Both the position numbers and the translations under genes were made by a program. From NCBI GenBank assembly GCA_963724405.1, contig CAVRUQ010000015.1:62001-126000 (forward strand): a stretch of 64,000 nucleotides of DNA, in the 5' to 3' direction. Below, piece by piece: positions 18,839 to 26,697 of this stretch. The notes beneath the pieces are model-generated. The model was not told where the DNA came from and ran no database searches. It worked only from the letters and a program-made list of their open reading frames with translations. This DNA comes from CAVQBJ01 sp963724405. GTDB lineage: Bacteria > Actinomycetota > Thermoleophilia > Solirubrobacterales > Solirubrobacteraceae. The number at the start of each line of letters is the position of its first letter. Position 1 is the stretch's first letter.

Positions 18839-19233
18839 GCGCTCCCGAGCGCGGGGCCGGGCAGGCGTTGTACGGTGCGGCCGCTGGTCCCGGCCGCGGC
18901 GACGACGAGGTCGGGGTCGTGTTCGGGGCGCTCTCCGACCCGACCCGGCGCTGGATGGTGCAGGCGCTGCTGCGCGACGGCACCACGAGCGTGCCGGCGC
19001 TCGCCTCGGCGCTGCCGATCAGCCGCCAGGCGGTGGCCAAGCACGTCGCGGCGCTCGGGGAGGCCGGGCTGCTCGAGCGCGCGCCGGCCCCGGAGAGCGG
19101 CGGCGGCCGCGAGGTGCGCTATCGCCTGCGCGCGGGCGCCCTGCACTCGGCGGCGGCCTGGATCGCCGAGGCCGACGCGCGCTGGGACGACCGGCTCGGG
19201 CGGTTGAAGGAGAGCGTCGAGCGCGGGGGGTGA
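18835..19233 (+). CDS. ArsR family winged-helix regulator
   Basis: A 132-residue ArsR/SmtB-type repressor. VFGALSDPTRRWMVQALL is the classic opening helix pair, and PISRQAVAKHVAALGEAGLL is the recognition helix. A winged hairpin with GREVRYRLR follows, then the C-terminal dimer helix AWIAEADARWDDRLGRLKE. No CxC-type metal site is visible, so it is probably not a metal sensor and belongs to the group paired with SRPBCC proteins. The TTG at 18835 overlaps the preceding stop (TTGA). It most likely represses its own operon through the double palindrome upstream of 18524. Confidence 0.88.
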   Translation: MSAPERGAGQALYGAAAGPGRGDDEVGVVFGALSDPTRRWMVQALLRDGTTSVPALASALPISRQAVAKHVAALGEAGLLERAPAPESGGGREVRYRLRAGALHSAAAWIAEADARWDDRLGRLKESVERGG

Positions 19234-19260
19234 GGGGTGGGCGGGCCCGCGCGGGCCCGC

Positions 19261-19338
19261 GGGCGGCGACGGGGCGGGCCTGCGGGCGCGGGGCGGGCCG
19301 GGCGGCGACGGGGCGGGCCTGCGGGCGCGGGGCGGGCC
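19261..19338. repeat. Exact 39-bp tandem duplication in a GC-rich tract
   Basis: The 39 bases at 19261-19299 are repeated exactly at 19300-19338, and a partial third copy follows. The tract is almost pure G and C. It opens the 709-base gene-free interval 19234-19942. Confidence 0.9.
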
Positions 19339-19474
19339 TGCGGGCGCGGGGCAGCATCCCGGCCGGGCGCGTGGATGTCCCTGCGCGGCTCGTTTGTGGC
19401 TCGTTCGTCACCGAGCGGACACCCCGTCGGCGTGTTCGTGCGCCGGCGCGGACGCGCCGAGCGGGTCGAGACCG

Positions 19475-19521
19475 AACTTTGGTCGATCTTCTCTCACCAT
19501 GGAAGAACATCGACCAAACTT
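19475..19521. repeat. Inverted-repeat element, copy A
   Basis: Left arm AACTTTGGTCGAT (19475-19487) and right arm ATCGACCAAACTT (19509-19521) form a stem with one mismatch around a 21-base loop. A 47-base core (19478-19524) is identical to copy B at 19804-19850. Flanking sequence upstream is also similar to that of copy B, so the duplicated unit exceeds 100 bp. Confidence 0.85.
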
Positions 19522-19550
19522 CCCGCTCGCGGCCCGCGACCGGCGCCCAC

Positions 19551-19670
19551 CCGCGGATGTCACCCGCCTGTCACCCGGCGAACACGCGCACGCCCGCGAC
19601 CGCCGCACACCCGCGGATGCCACCGGCCTGTCACCCGGGGGACACGCGCACGCGCGCTATCCGGCGCACA
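19551..19670. repeat. 60-bp imperfect tandem duplication
   Basis: Two 60-bp units start with CCGCGGATG at 19551 and 19611 and share TGTCACCCGG and ACACGCGCACGC blocks. A related block, GTCACCTGGCGGACACCCCG, recurs near 19733. The whole interval between the two hairpin copies looks built from such short repeats. Confidence 0.75.
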
Positions 19671-19800
19671 CCGGCCCGCCCAGCGCCCGCCGGCCGCGCG
19701 GCCGTCTCCGAGTGGCCGCGCGTAACTCATCCGTCACCTGGCGGACACCCCGCGCGCGCGTTCGCGAGCCGGCTCGTACGCGCCAAGCCAGCCGAGACGG

Positions 19801-19847
19801 AAGTTTGGTCGATCTTCTCTCACCATGGAAGAACATCGACCAAACTT
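19801..19847. repeat. Inverted-repeat element, copy B
   Basis: AAGTTTGGTCGAT (19801-19813) pairs perfectly with ATCGACCAAACTT (19835-19847) around the same 21-base loop as copy A, 326 bp downstream of it. The loop contains CCATGG and a small inner CTTC/GAAG pairing. No transposase or coding potential is attached. Confidence 0.9.
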
Positions 19848-19942
19848 CCCACTCGCGGGCCTCGAGAGACCCGGCGCGCACCCACCCCGCGCCGTGCGAG
19901 GATTTCCCCCGCACCGCGAACGCCGAGAGAAGGGAACCGCAG

Positions 19943-20350
19943 ATGGCCACCGTCAGCATCCGCTACATCGTCGATGACGTGGACGCCGCGATCGAGTTCT
20001 ACTGCGGGCGGCTCGCCTTCCGCGAGGACCTGCATCCGGCGCCGACCTTCGCGATGGTCTCGCGGGGCGATCTGCGTCTCGTGCTGAGCGCGCCGGGGGG
20101 CGGGCCGGGCGGTGGCGCGGCGCTGCCGGACGGGACGCTGCCGCAGCCCGGCGGCTGGAACCGGTTCCAGCTCGAGGTGTCCGATCTCGAGGACACCGTC
20201 GAGGCGCTGCGCGCGCAGGGGGCGCACTTCCGCAGCGAGATCATCACGGGCGTCGGTGGCAAGCAGGTGATCGTCGACGACCCGTCCGGCAATCCGGTCG
20301 AGCTGTTCGAGCCGACGCGCGCCGAGGCCTCCCTCTCGCCGGCCTCCTGA
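19943..20350 (+). CDS. VOC (glyoxalase-like) protein
   Basis: A 135-residue VOC protein. IRYIVDDVDAAIEFYCGRL is the first metal-strand region, FAMVSRGDLRLVLSAPGGG follows, and the end reads GKQVIVDDPSGNPVELFEP with the usual Glu. The layout resembles glyoxalase-like proteins of unknown substrate. The ATG at 19943 follows an AGAAGGGA ribosome site and closes the repeat-rich interval. An MmcQ-type gene follows after 46 bases on the same strand and may be co-transcribed. Confidence 0.85.
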   Translation: MATVSIRYIVDDVDAAIEFYCGRLAFREDLHPAPTFAMVSRGDLRLVLSAPGGGPGGGAALPDGTLPQPGGWNRFQLEVSDLEDTVEALRAQGAHFRSEIITGVGGKQVIVDDPSGNPVELFEPTRAEASLSPAS

Positions 20351-20396
20351 CCGCACACGGCCACAGTCACAGCCACAGGCAGACGCCCCACGCGAC

Positions 20397-20777
20397 ATGG
20401 CGACCTGGGAGACGGTGTGCGAGATCGTCGGGTCGCTGCCGGGCGGCGAGCTCGACCCTCCCGACCGCGACAACCCGGCCTGGCGGGTCAACGGCAAGGT
20501 GATCGTGCGGCGCAATCCCCGCATGCGGGTCGCGGACGAGGAGGAGGTCCGCCGCATACGGGGCGAGCTCGTGGCCATCCGGACCGACCGGGGCGAGCGT
20601 GAGGCCCTGCTGCACGAGGATCCCGGCACCTTCTTCATCACCCCGCACTGGGAGAGCAGCCCGTCGGTCCTGGCCTGGTTGGCCGACGTCGACGCCGAGC
20701 AGCTGCGCGAGCTGCTGACCGACGCGTGGCGGGCTCGCGCGCCCCGGCGCGTCGTGCGCCGGTTCGACGAGGCGTGA
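20397..20777 (+). CDS. MmcQ/YjbR family protein
   Basis: A 126-residue MmcQ/YjbR-like protein, a small CyaY-like fold often listed as DNA-binding without firm proof. Family features are PAWRVNGKVIVRRNPRMR (about 27-44), a central TDRGEREALLHEDPGTFFIT segment, and the closing LTDAWRARAPRRVVRRF. The ATG at 20397 gives the usual family length. It sits just downstream of a VOC gene. Confidence 0.82.
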   Translation: MATWETVCEIVGSLPGGELDPPDRDNPAWRVNGKVIVRRNPRMRVADEEEVRRIRGELVAIRTDRGEREALLHEDPGTFFITPHWESSPSVLAWLADVDAEQLRELLTDAWRARAPRRVVRRFDEA

Positions 20778-20923
20778 CGGCGCCCGGCGCCCGGCGCCCC
20801 GCGCAACGGCGCGCCGGCCCGTTCACCATCCCATAACAGCTCGCGGCGCGACTTTGGGGTGATTCGTCTGTTGTGAGTGGTGACACCGTCCCGTCCCCAC
20901 GCACAGGAGCGTCACAGCACATT

Positions 20924-22291
20924 ATGTCGAAGCCACGCTTTGTACTTACTGCTGCGCTGTCGGCCGCCGCTCTCCTCATTCCGGCCAGCGCAAACGCCTC
21001 CGTTCCCGCGCGTGCGAGCGCGCAGCGCGGCATCACACTCATCACCTCGGAGAACCCGATCACGTATGGTGATTCGCTCGTGCTCTACGGGCGGGTCAGG
21101 GGCCCGGGGAACGGCGGCCGTGTCGTGACGCTCTGGCACCGGGTCAACGGCGTATCGCCGGTCTTCACTCCGATTCAGCAGACCACGAGCGACGCCGCGG
21201 GCTTCTACGCCTTCCAGCGACTCGCCGACGTCGTCGACTCGAACCGTGAGTACTTCGTCACCTCGCCTGGCGCCGGACGCAGCCGTACCGTGTTCGAGCG
21301 CGTCGTGGACGTGGTCACGCTCAGCGGCCCGCCGAGCGGCACGCCGCTGACGACGGGCCGTCCCGCGACCGTGTTCACCGGCACGGTGGCGCCCCCGGAC
21401 GTGGGCAACTTCGTCCTCTTGCAGCGCCAGAGCGCGACCGGTAACGGCCTGTCGTGGGGAACGATCCAGCGCGGCATCGTCGGGCCGGGCGGCGCGTTCA
21501 CGTTCGATCACGTGTTCGTCGTGCCGGGCGACGCCAACATCCGCGCGCTCGTCGTCGGCAACAACCGCCACCTCGCCAGCGGGTCGCCGTCGCTGACGTA
21601 TGACATCTCCCAGGCGCAGAATCCGGCGCTCACCGCGTCGGCGTCGGCGGATCCGATCCCGTACGGCAGCTCGGTGACGATCTCCGGCACGCTCGCCGCC
21701 GGCGCCGGTCAGACGGTGACGCTGTACGGCCATCAGGTCGGTCAGCCGTTCGCGGTCGTCGCGCAGGTCCCGACCGGGACGGGCGGGAGCTACTCCTTCC
21801 CGCCGCAGTCACCGGTGCACAGCACCTTCTACCAGGTGCGCTCAGTCTCAGTGCCAGCCCCACAGTGCCCGCCTGGCGCGCCGTGCCCGGCGGTGGCCAT
21901 CCGGACGGTGGCGAGCTCGGCCATCCTGTTCGAGGGCGTGACCGACACGCTGACGGCAACCGCCGCGCCGACCACCATCACCCAGGGTGACACAGTGAAC
22001 TTCAGTGGCACCGTCGCGCCCGACCAGACCGGTCACGTCATCTGGCTGCAGGAGGAGAACGCCGCTCACACCGGTTTTCACACGGTGCAGGTCGCGCCGG
22101 TGCTGGCCGGCTCGACGTTCACCATCGTCCATCAGATCTTCGCGGTGGGGACACACACCTTCCGCGTGGAGATCCCGGGCGGACCGGAGAACGGCGGCGC
22201 GAACTCACGGATGTTCAACGTCACCGTCACACCCGTCTCGGCGCAGCAGCTGCCCCAGCAGCAGCCGCCCGCCCAGAACCAGGGTCAGTAG
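20924..22291 (+). CDS. Secreted Ig-like repeat protein
   Basis: A 455-residue exported protein. The signal peptide FVLTAALSAAALLIPASANA is followed by about four beta-sandwich, Ig-like units with a shared pattern: ENPITYGDSLVLYGRVRGPG, ADPIPYGSSVTISGTLAAG and APTTITQGDTVNFSGTVAPD. Each starts with a (I/V)-x-x-G-(D/S)-x-V-x-(F/L/I)-x-G motif. The tail is glutamine- and proline-rich (QQLPQQQPPAQNQGQ). No anchor or catalytic motif is seen. It could be a wall-associated or matrix protein. ATG 20924 lies 15 bases after AGGAG; an upstream in-frame start at 20873 would bury the signal peptide. Confidence 0.75.
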   Translation: MSKPRFVLTAALSAAALLIPASANASVPARASAQRGITLITSENPITYGDSLVLYGRVRGPGNGGRVVTLWHRVNGVSPVFTPIQQTTSDAAGFYAFQRLADVVDSNREYFVTSPGAGRSRTVFERVVDVVTLSGPPSGTPLTTGRPATVFTGTVAPPDVGNFVLLQRQSATGNGLSWGTIQRGIVGPGGAFTFDHVFVVPGDANIRALVVGNNRHLASGSPSLTYDISQAQNPALTASASADPIPYGSSVTISGTLAAGAGQTVTLYGHQVGQPFAVVAQVPTGTGGSYSFPPQSPVHSTFYQVRSVSVPAPQCPPGAPCPAVAIRTVASSAILFEGVTDTLTATAAPTTITQGDTVNFSGTVAPDQTGHVIWLQEENAAHTGFHTVQVAPVLAGSTFTIVHQIFAVGTHTFRVEIPGGPENGGANSRMFNVTVTPVSAQQLPQQQPPAQNQGQ

Positions 22292-22383
22292 GCAACCCGC
22301 CCGGACGGCCGGCGGCGGCACCCCGCTCTGTGTGGGGCCGCTCGCCGGGCGACGGGTGACCGGCCGGCCGTGACCCGCCGTCG

Positions 22384-22422
22384 GCGCCGCCGCGCCCCGC
22401 AGTCGCGTGCGGGGGGCGGCGC
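22384..22422. terminator. Bidirectional hairpin terminator
   Basis: GCGCCGCC and CCCCGCA (22384-22401, with a GCG bulge) pair with TGCGGGG and GGCGGCGC (22408-22422). The stem lies between the convergent ends of the secreted Ig-like gene and the MMPL gene. Confidence 0.6.
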
Positions 22423-22432
22423 GCCCTTGTCC

Positions 22433-24679
22433 CTAGGCGGACTCGCCGGCGACGACCGCCGCGCGGGGGGCCAGCCGTGCCGGCTCGACCCGCAGCAACC
22501 GGGCCAGGGGCGCCGGCAGCCACCAGTTCCAGCGCCCGAGCAGCGAGACGAGCGCGGGCAGCAGCAGCGCCCGGATGACGGTCGCGTCGAGCAGGATCCC
22601 GATGCCCAGGCCGCTCGCGAGCACCTTCACGTCGGTGTCCGGCGCGGAGGCGAGCGAGGCGAAGGCGAGGAACAGGATGAGCGCCGCGCTCGTGACGAGG
22701 CGTCCCGTGCGCCCGAGTCCCTGGATCACCGCCTCGTCGGTCGAGCCGGTGCGGTCGTACTCCTCCCGCACCCGGGACAGGATGAACACCTCGTAGTCCA
22801 TCGACAGCCCGAACAGGAAGGCGAAGATCATCAGCGGGATCCAGATCGTGATCGCGCCGGTGGCCGGGATCCCGAACACGGCGCTCGAGCCGTGGCCCTC
22901 CTGCCAGAACCACGTCATGACGCCGAACGCGGCCGCCATCGACACGAGGTTCAGCGCGACCGCCTTGACCGCGAGCACGAGCGAGCGGAAGGCGCGCGTG
23001 AGCAGCACGATCGTCAGCAGCGCGATGATCGTGAACATGAGCACGAAGCTGCCGAACACGGCGTGCTGGTAGTCGAGGTCGAGCGCCCCGTCGCCGGCGA
23101 TGCCGATCACCCCGGGCGTGTGCGCGAGCGCCGCCCGGGCCGCCCGCACCGGGGCGAGCGAGCGTCCGTTGACCGTCTCGCTGGACGGGATGCCGAGCAG
23201 GACCGTCGTGCCGGCGCGGTTGCTGTCCGTGCCGTCGGAGCGCACCGCGGCCGAGATCCCCGGCACGGTGGCCAGGCGCGCGCGCACCGCCGGCGCCTGG
23301 CCCGAGCGCGTCAGCACCTCGAGCGGCGTCAGCACGCCGCTCGCGACGCCGCCGGCGGTGAGCGTCGAGTACGCGTCGTGCGCCGGGCCGGCCTTCGCGA
23401 GCGCGCTTGCGCTCGTCTCTCCGGTGGTGAGGCTGAACACGGGCGCGATGCAGATGGCCAGGATCACGAGCGCAGCCCCGGCGGCGACGGCGCGGTGGCG
23501 GACCACGTTGCGCGTCCACGCCGTCCAGCCGCGACTGGCGTCGCGCTCGTGGCGCACGTGCGGCCAGTCCACGCGCGGACCGATGCCGCCGAGCAGCGCG
23601 GGCAGCAGCGTCAGGGTGACGGCCGTCGAGACGAGCGGGATGAGCATCCCGCCGTAGCCGACGCTGCGCAGGCCCGGGACGGGCAGCACGACGAGCGCCA
23701 CGAGGCCGATCGCCACCGTGAGCCCGGACAGCACGACGGCGCGGCCCGCCGTGCCCATCGCGACGACGACCGCGTCGTGGTTGGCGCGCCCGCGCGCGCG
23801 CTCCTCACGCCAGCGCGTCACGACGAGCAGCGAGTAGTCGATCGCCACGCCGAGGCCGACGAGCGAGACGAGGAACTCGACGATGAAGGACACGTCGGCC
23901 ACGTAGGTGAGGCCGAGCACGACGAGCAGGGTGGTCAGGATCGACACCGCCGCGATCAGCAGCGGCATGAAGGCGAGCAGCGACGCGAACACGAAGGCGA
24001 GCACCGCGAGCGCGCCGAGCGCGCCGATGATCGTCTCGACGAACACCCCCGGGCCCTTGCTTGAGCTGCCGTTCGCGAGCTGCTGCAGGCCCGTGAGCCC
24101 CACCGTCGTGCCCGAGCCGGCGAGGGCGCCGCTCAGCACGCGCTGCACCTGTGCCGGCGCGGTCGGCGCGCCGAAGCCGTTGTGCACGGGCGTGAACACG
24201 AGCGCGTAGGTCGTGCGCCGGTCGTGCGTGACGAACGTCGACGCGTCGTGCGCGACGCCGAGGTCGACGATGCGGGTTCCCGGGACGCTCGCGCGGGCCC
24301 TTGCGAACGCGGCCGCGATCGGCGCCTCCTCGGCGGCGACGGTCTGCCCGGCCGGGACGGTCACGACGACGACCGACGGGGGCGTCTCGCCGCCGTTGCC
24401 GTACAGGCGCGTGATCTGCTGGGCGGTCACGTAGCCCGGCTGCCCGGGCAGGGAGAAGTCGAACTTGAGGCGGCTCGAGACGTTGCCGGCGCCGATCGCG
24501 CCGCCGAGGAAGATCACGAACCAGACGAGCATCACGAGCCGGCGGTGCGCGAGCACGAGGCGGGCCAGGCGGGTGATCCAGCTCTCGGAGCTCCCGGCGG
24601 GGAGCGGATCGGCCGGACCGGCGGTCGGCGGGACCCGTCGGGCGCGGGGGGCGGTCGGGACGGTCTGCGTGTCAGCCAT
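22433..24679 (-). CDS. MMPL family RND-type exporter
   Basis: A 748-residue membrane transporter of the MMPL group, proton-driven exporters of lipids or hydrophobic compounds. There are two similar halves, each with one helix, a large outer domain and five helices. The N-terminal helix is RLVMLVWFVIFLGGAIGAG. Transmembrane helix 4 has GVAIDYSLLVVTRWREE with the conserved Asp-Tyr pair, mirrored in the second half by GLSMDYEVFILSRVREEY. These Asp-Tyr pairs carry the protons. ATG 24679 is preferred; a GTG at 24688 is an alternative. The divergent MarR gene and the operator between them suggest inducible efflux. Confidence 0.92.
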   Translation of the reverse strand: MADTQTVPTAPRARRVPPTAGPADPLPAGSSESWITRLARLVLAHRRLVMLVWFVIFLGGAIGAGNVSSRLKFDFSLPGQPGYVTAQQITRLYGNGGETPPSVVVVTVPAGQTVAAEEAPIAAAFARARASVPGTRIVDLGVAHDASTFVTHDRRTTYALVFTPVHNGFGAPTAPAQVQRVLSGALAGSGTTVGLTGLQQLANGSSSKGPGVFVETIIGALGALAVLAFVFASLLAFMPLLIAAVSILTTLLVVLGLTYVADVSFIVEFLVSLVGLGVAIDYSLLVVTRWREERARGRANHDAVVVAMGTAGRAVVLSGLTVAIGLVALVVLPVPGLRSVGYGGMLIPLVSTAVTLTLLPALLGGIGPRVDWPHVRHERDASRGWTAWTRNVVRHRAVAAGAALVILAICIAPVFSLTTGETSASALAKAGPAHDAYSTLTAGGVASGVLTPLEVLTRSGQAPAVRARLATVPGISAAVRSDGTDSNRAGTTVLLGIPSSETVNGRSLAPVRAARAALAHTPGVIGIAGDGALDLDYQHAVFGSFVLMFTIIALLTIVLLTRAFRSLVLAVKAVALNLVSMAAAFGVMTWFWQEGHGSSAVFGIPATGAITIWIPLMIFAFLFGLSMDYEVFILSRVREEYDRTGSTDEAVIQGLGRTGRLVTSAALILFLAFASLASAPDTDVKVLASGLGIGILLDATVIRALLLPALVSLLGRWNWWLPAPLARLLRVEPARLAPRAAVVAGESA

Positions 24680-24734
24680 GGTGGCCACCTCGCTCGAATC
24701 GGGGTCAATCGGTCGCGAGCAGAGCTTTATACCA

Positions 24735-24761
24735 GAAATAGTTTCGTGGTGAAATTGTTTT
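24735..24761. promoter_or_regulatory. Probable MarR operator between MMPL and MarR genes
   Basis: GAAATAGTTTC (24735-24745, palindromic) and GAAATTGTTTT (24751-24761) lie 16 bp apart in an AT-rich island of this GC-rich window, between divergent starts at 24679 and 24781. This fits two binding sites for the adjacent MarR protein. Confidence 0.6.
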
Positions 24762-24780
24762 GGGTCGGTATGATGAAGCG

Positions 24781-25344
24781 ATGGCCGGCACGGGTCCCTC
24801 CCCCGACACGCGCGCGCGGGGCGCGCAAGAGCCGGGCGGCGTCGCCCCCGGTTCGCCCGAGGGCGACGACGTGGCGCGGGAGGACGAGACCTCCTTCCGC
24901 TCGGTCGGCTTCACGATCTCGACCACCGGCTACGTGATCGGGAGCCGCTTCACCGAGCTGCTGGCCCCGCTCGGCCTCGAGCCGCGCGAGTTCGCGCTCC
25001 TGCGGGCGGTGTCGGCCACGGAGGGGCAGTCCCAGCAGGCGCTCGGCGAGCGGCTCGGCATCCCCGCGAGCCGCATGGTCGCGCACATCGACGGGCTCCA
25101 GGCGCGCGGCCTGCTCGACCGCCGGCCGAACCCCGAGGATCGCCGGGCACATGCCTTGTATCTGACCGACGCCGGGCGCGAGCTCCTGCAACGGGCGCTG
25201 GCGGTCGCGATCGGCCACGAGCGCGCGCTCGGCGCGAACCTCAGCACCGACGAGCGCGAGCAACTGCTCGCCCTGCTGGGCAAGGTGGGCGCCGCGCTCG
25301 GCGTGGAGTCCGGGCACGCACACTCGGCGCTGCGCGACCAGTAG
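24781..25344 (+). CDS. MarR family transcriptional regulator
   Basis: A 187-residue MarR repressor. After a disordered N-terminal tail of about 35 residues, the winged helix reads PREFALLRAVSATEGQSQQA, LGERLGIPASRMVAHIDGL, then GLLDRRPNPEDRRAHALYLT, which includes the conserved DxRxxxxxLT wing. It is divergent from the MMPL exporter and probably represses both genes until a hydrophobic ligand binds. ATG 24781 gives the normal length; a TTG at 24760 would overlap the operator. Confidence 0.9.
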   Translation: MAGTGPSPDTRARGAQEPGGVAPGSPEGDDVAREDETSFRSVGFTISTTGYVIGSRFTELLAPLGLEPREFALLRAVSATEGQSQQALGERLGIPASRMVAHIDGLQARGLLDRRPNPEDRRAHALYLTDAGRELLQRALAVAIGHERALGANLSTDEREQLLALLGKVGAALGVESGHAHSALRDQ

Positions 25345-25348
25345 TCAG

Positions 25349-26542
25349 TCAGGAGTACTGCTGCGCCTGGGCGCCGGCGCCCGCGCCCGCGCCGGCCGCC
25401 GGCACGAAACCGTCCTCCTCCAGGGCCGCCTCCAGCGCGTCCTTCCAGAGGTTGGCGACGTTCGCCCGGATGACGTCCGCGAGGGTCTCGAACTGGTTCA
25501 CGGCCGCTTCGCCGTGATCCTCGAGCTTGATCCGCCAGTGGACCGACGTGCCGCCTGCATCGAGTGGCACGAACTCGACGGTCTCGACCGAACGGGGCAT
25601 GATCGGAGCCCCGTTGGGGAGCGGCGTGAAGCGGCTCGTGAGGTAGGTGAACGGACGCCAGTCGAGGTACTCGCGCAGCGCATCGCCGGCCGCGCCATGC
25701 GCGCAGTGACTCGACGCTCCGGGACCCATCCGCCCGCCGGCGTTCGGCTCGTTCTCCACCCGGGTCTGGAACGGCTGCCAGCGCAGGCGCTTGTCGGCTT
25801 CGACGAAGTACTGCCAGAGGACGACCGCCGGGAACGGCAGCTCGACGCTCACCTCGCAATCGGCCTCGGCCGGACCGACGTAGACGCGGTGGGCGTCGCG
25901 CATCTGGCGGACGACGGGGTTCAGGTCGTACACGCCCCCGGCCACCTCGCCGAACGGTTCGTACACCTCGCGGTGCTCGGGCAGCTTGAAGGACGACGGC
26001 AGGCGCCGTCGGCAGGCCTCGGTGAAGAAGGCGTACGCCGTCGGTCCGCCGGCCTCGCTGATGCCGTTCTTCAGGAGCCGGTGGGCGAGGATCACGTCCG
26101 GGCCCACGAGGTCCTCGCGGCCGTCGTCGCGCTCGATCATGAAGCTCCCGTAGTGCGTGACGAACTTCAGGCCGAGCGAGGGGATCGCGGCGCACGCGGC
26201 GCAGCGACAGGTCGTCCCGCGCTCCATGTCCAACAGCCGGTTGGCGAAGCCGAAGTAGCACGCCTCGACGAGCTCCAGGAACCGTTCGCCGTCCTGGAAC
26301 GCGTCGGCCTCGGCGTAGCAGAACACGGCGTCGCCCTCCAGCTTCACGAATCGCATCGGCGGCGCGAGCCGGTCGCGGATCAGCCGCGTCAGCTCGCGGA
26401 TGATCGCGTGTGAGTGCTCGAGCTCGGTGCCGGCCAGGAAGGCCGTGTAGCCCGAGATGTCGGCGAGCAGCAGATAGCCCTCGCGAGCGTTGGCCTCCGC
26501 GACGATCTCGGTGGCATCGGGAGGCATCCGCGCATGATCCAC
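25349..26542 (-). CDS. Cyclase-fold (DUF2652) protein fused to an SRPBCC domain
   Basis: A 397-residue fusion. The N-terminal domain (about 20-195) resembles class III nucleotide cyclase homology domains of the DUF2652 type: LLLADISGYTAFLAGTELEH and MRFVKLEGDAVFCYAEADAF keep the two metal-binding aspartates. A CRCAACAAI cysteine cluster follows, which might bind metal. The C-terminal domain (about 215-375) is SRPBCC-like: DCEVSVELPFPAVVLWQYFV, then GGTSVHWRIKLEDHG. The tail is alanine- and glycine-rich. It could be a ligand-gated cyclase-like sensor, but activity is unproven. The GTG at 26542 or ATG at 26527 could start it. It converges on the MarR gene with almost no gap. Confidence 0.75.
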   Translation of the reverse strand: MDHARMPPDATEIVAEANAREGYLLLADISGYTAFLAGTELEHSHAIIRELTRLIRDRLAPPMRFVKLEGDAVFCYAEADAFQDGERFLELVEACYFGFANRLLDMERGTTCRCAACAAIPSLGLKFVTHYGSFMIERDDGREDLVGPDVILAHRLLKNGISEAGGPTAYAFFTEACRRRLPSSFKLPEHREVYEPFGEVAGGVYDLNPVVRQMRDAHRVYVGPAEADCEVSVELPFPAVVLWQYFVEADKRLRWQPFQTRVENEPNAGGRMGPGASSHCAHGAAGDALREYLDWRPFTYLTSRFTPLPNGAPIMPRSVETVEFVPLDAGGTSVHWRIKLEDHGEAAVNQFETLADVIRANVANLWKDALEAALEEDGFVPAAGAGAGAGAQAQQYS

Positions 26543-26575
26543 CGTTCCCGACGTCAGCGCAATGCCGTGAATCCG

Positions 26576-26697
26576 TCAGAGCATGATCTTCCCGCCGGCG
26601 ACGTCGAGCGTGATGCCGGTTGTCCATGAGGAGGCGTTCGAGGCGAGGAAGAGGGTGGCCTCGGCGACGTCGGCGAACCGCGCCAAGCGCTCATCGG
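26576..26697 (-). pseudogene. C-terminal remnant of an SDR oxidoreductase
   Basis: The - strand reads RFADVAEATLFLASNASSW then TTGITLDVAGGKIML and a TGA at 26576-26578. This is the unmistakable end of a classical short-chain dehydrogenase (the EEVA..FLAS...TG..L.VDGG pattern). Only about 40 codons remain, cut off by the stop of the GGDEF gene upstream on the same strand. It marks a deletion or recombination junction. Confidence 0.8.

Noticed and set aside
24930..26627. Long open frame on the - strand covering MarR and the cyclase-fold gene
   Set aside because: The product is arginine-rich with no family features; the overlapping frames have clear domains.
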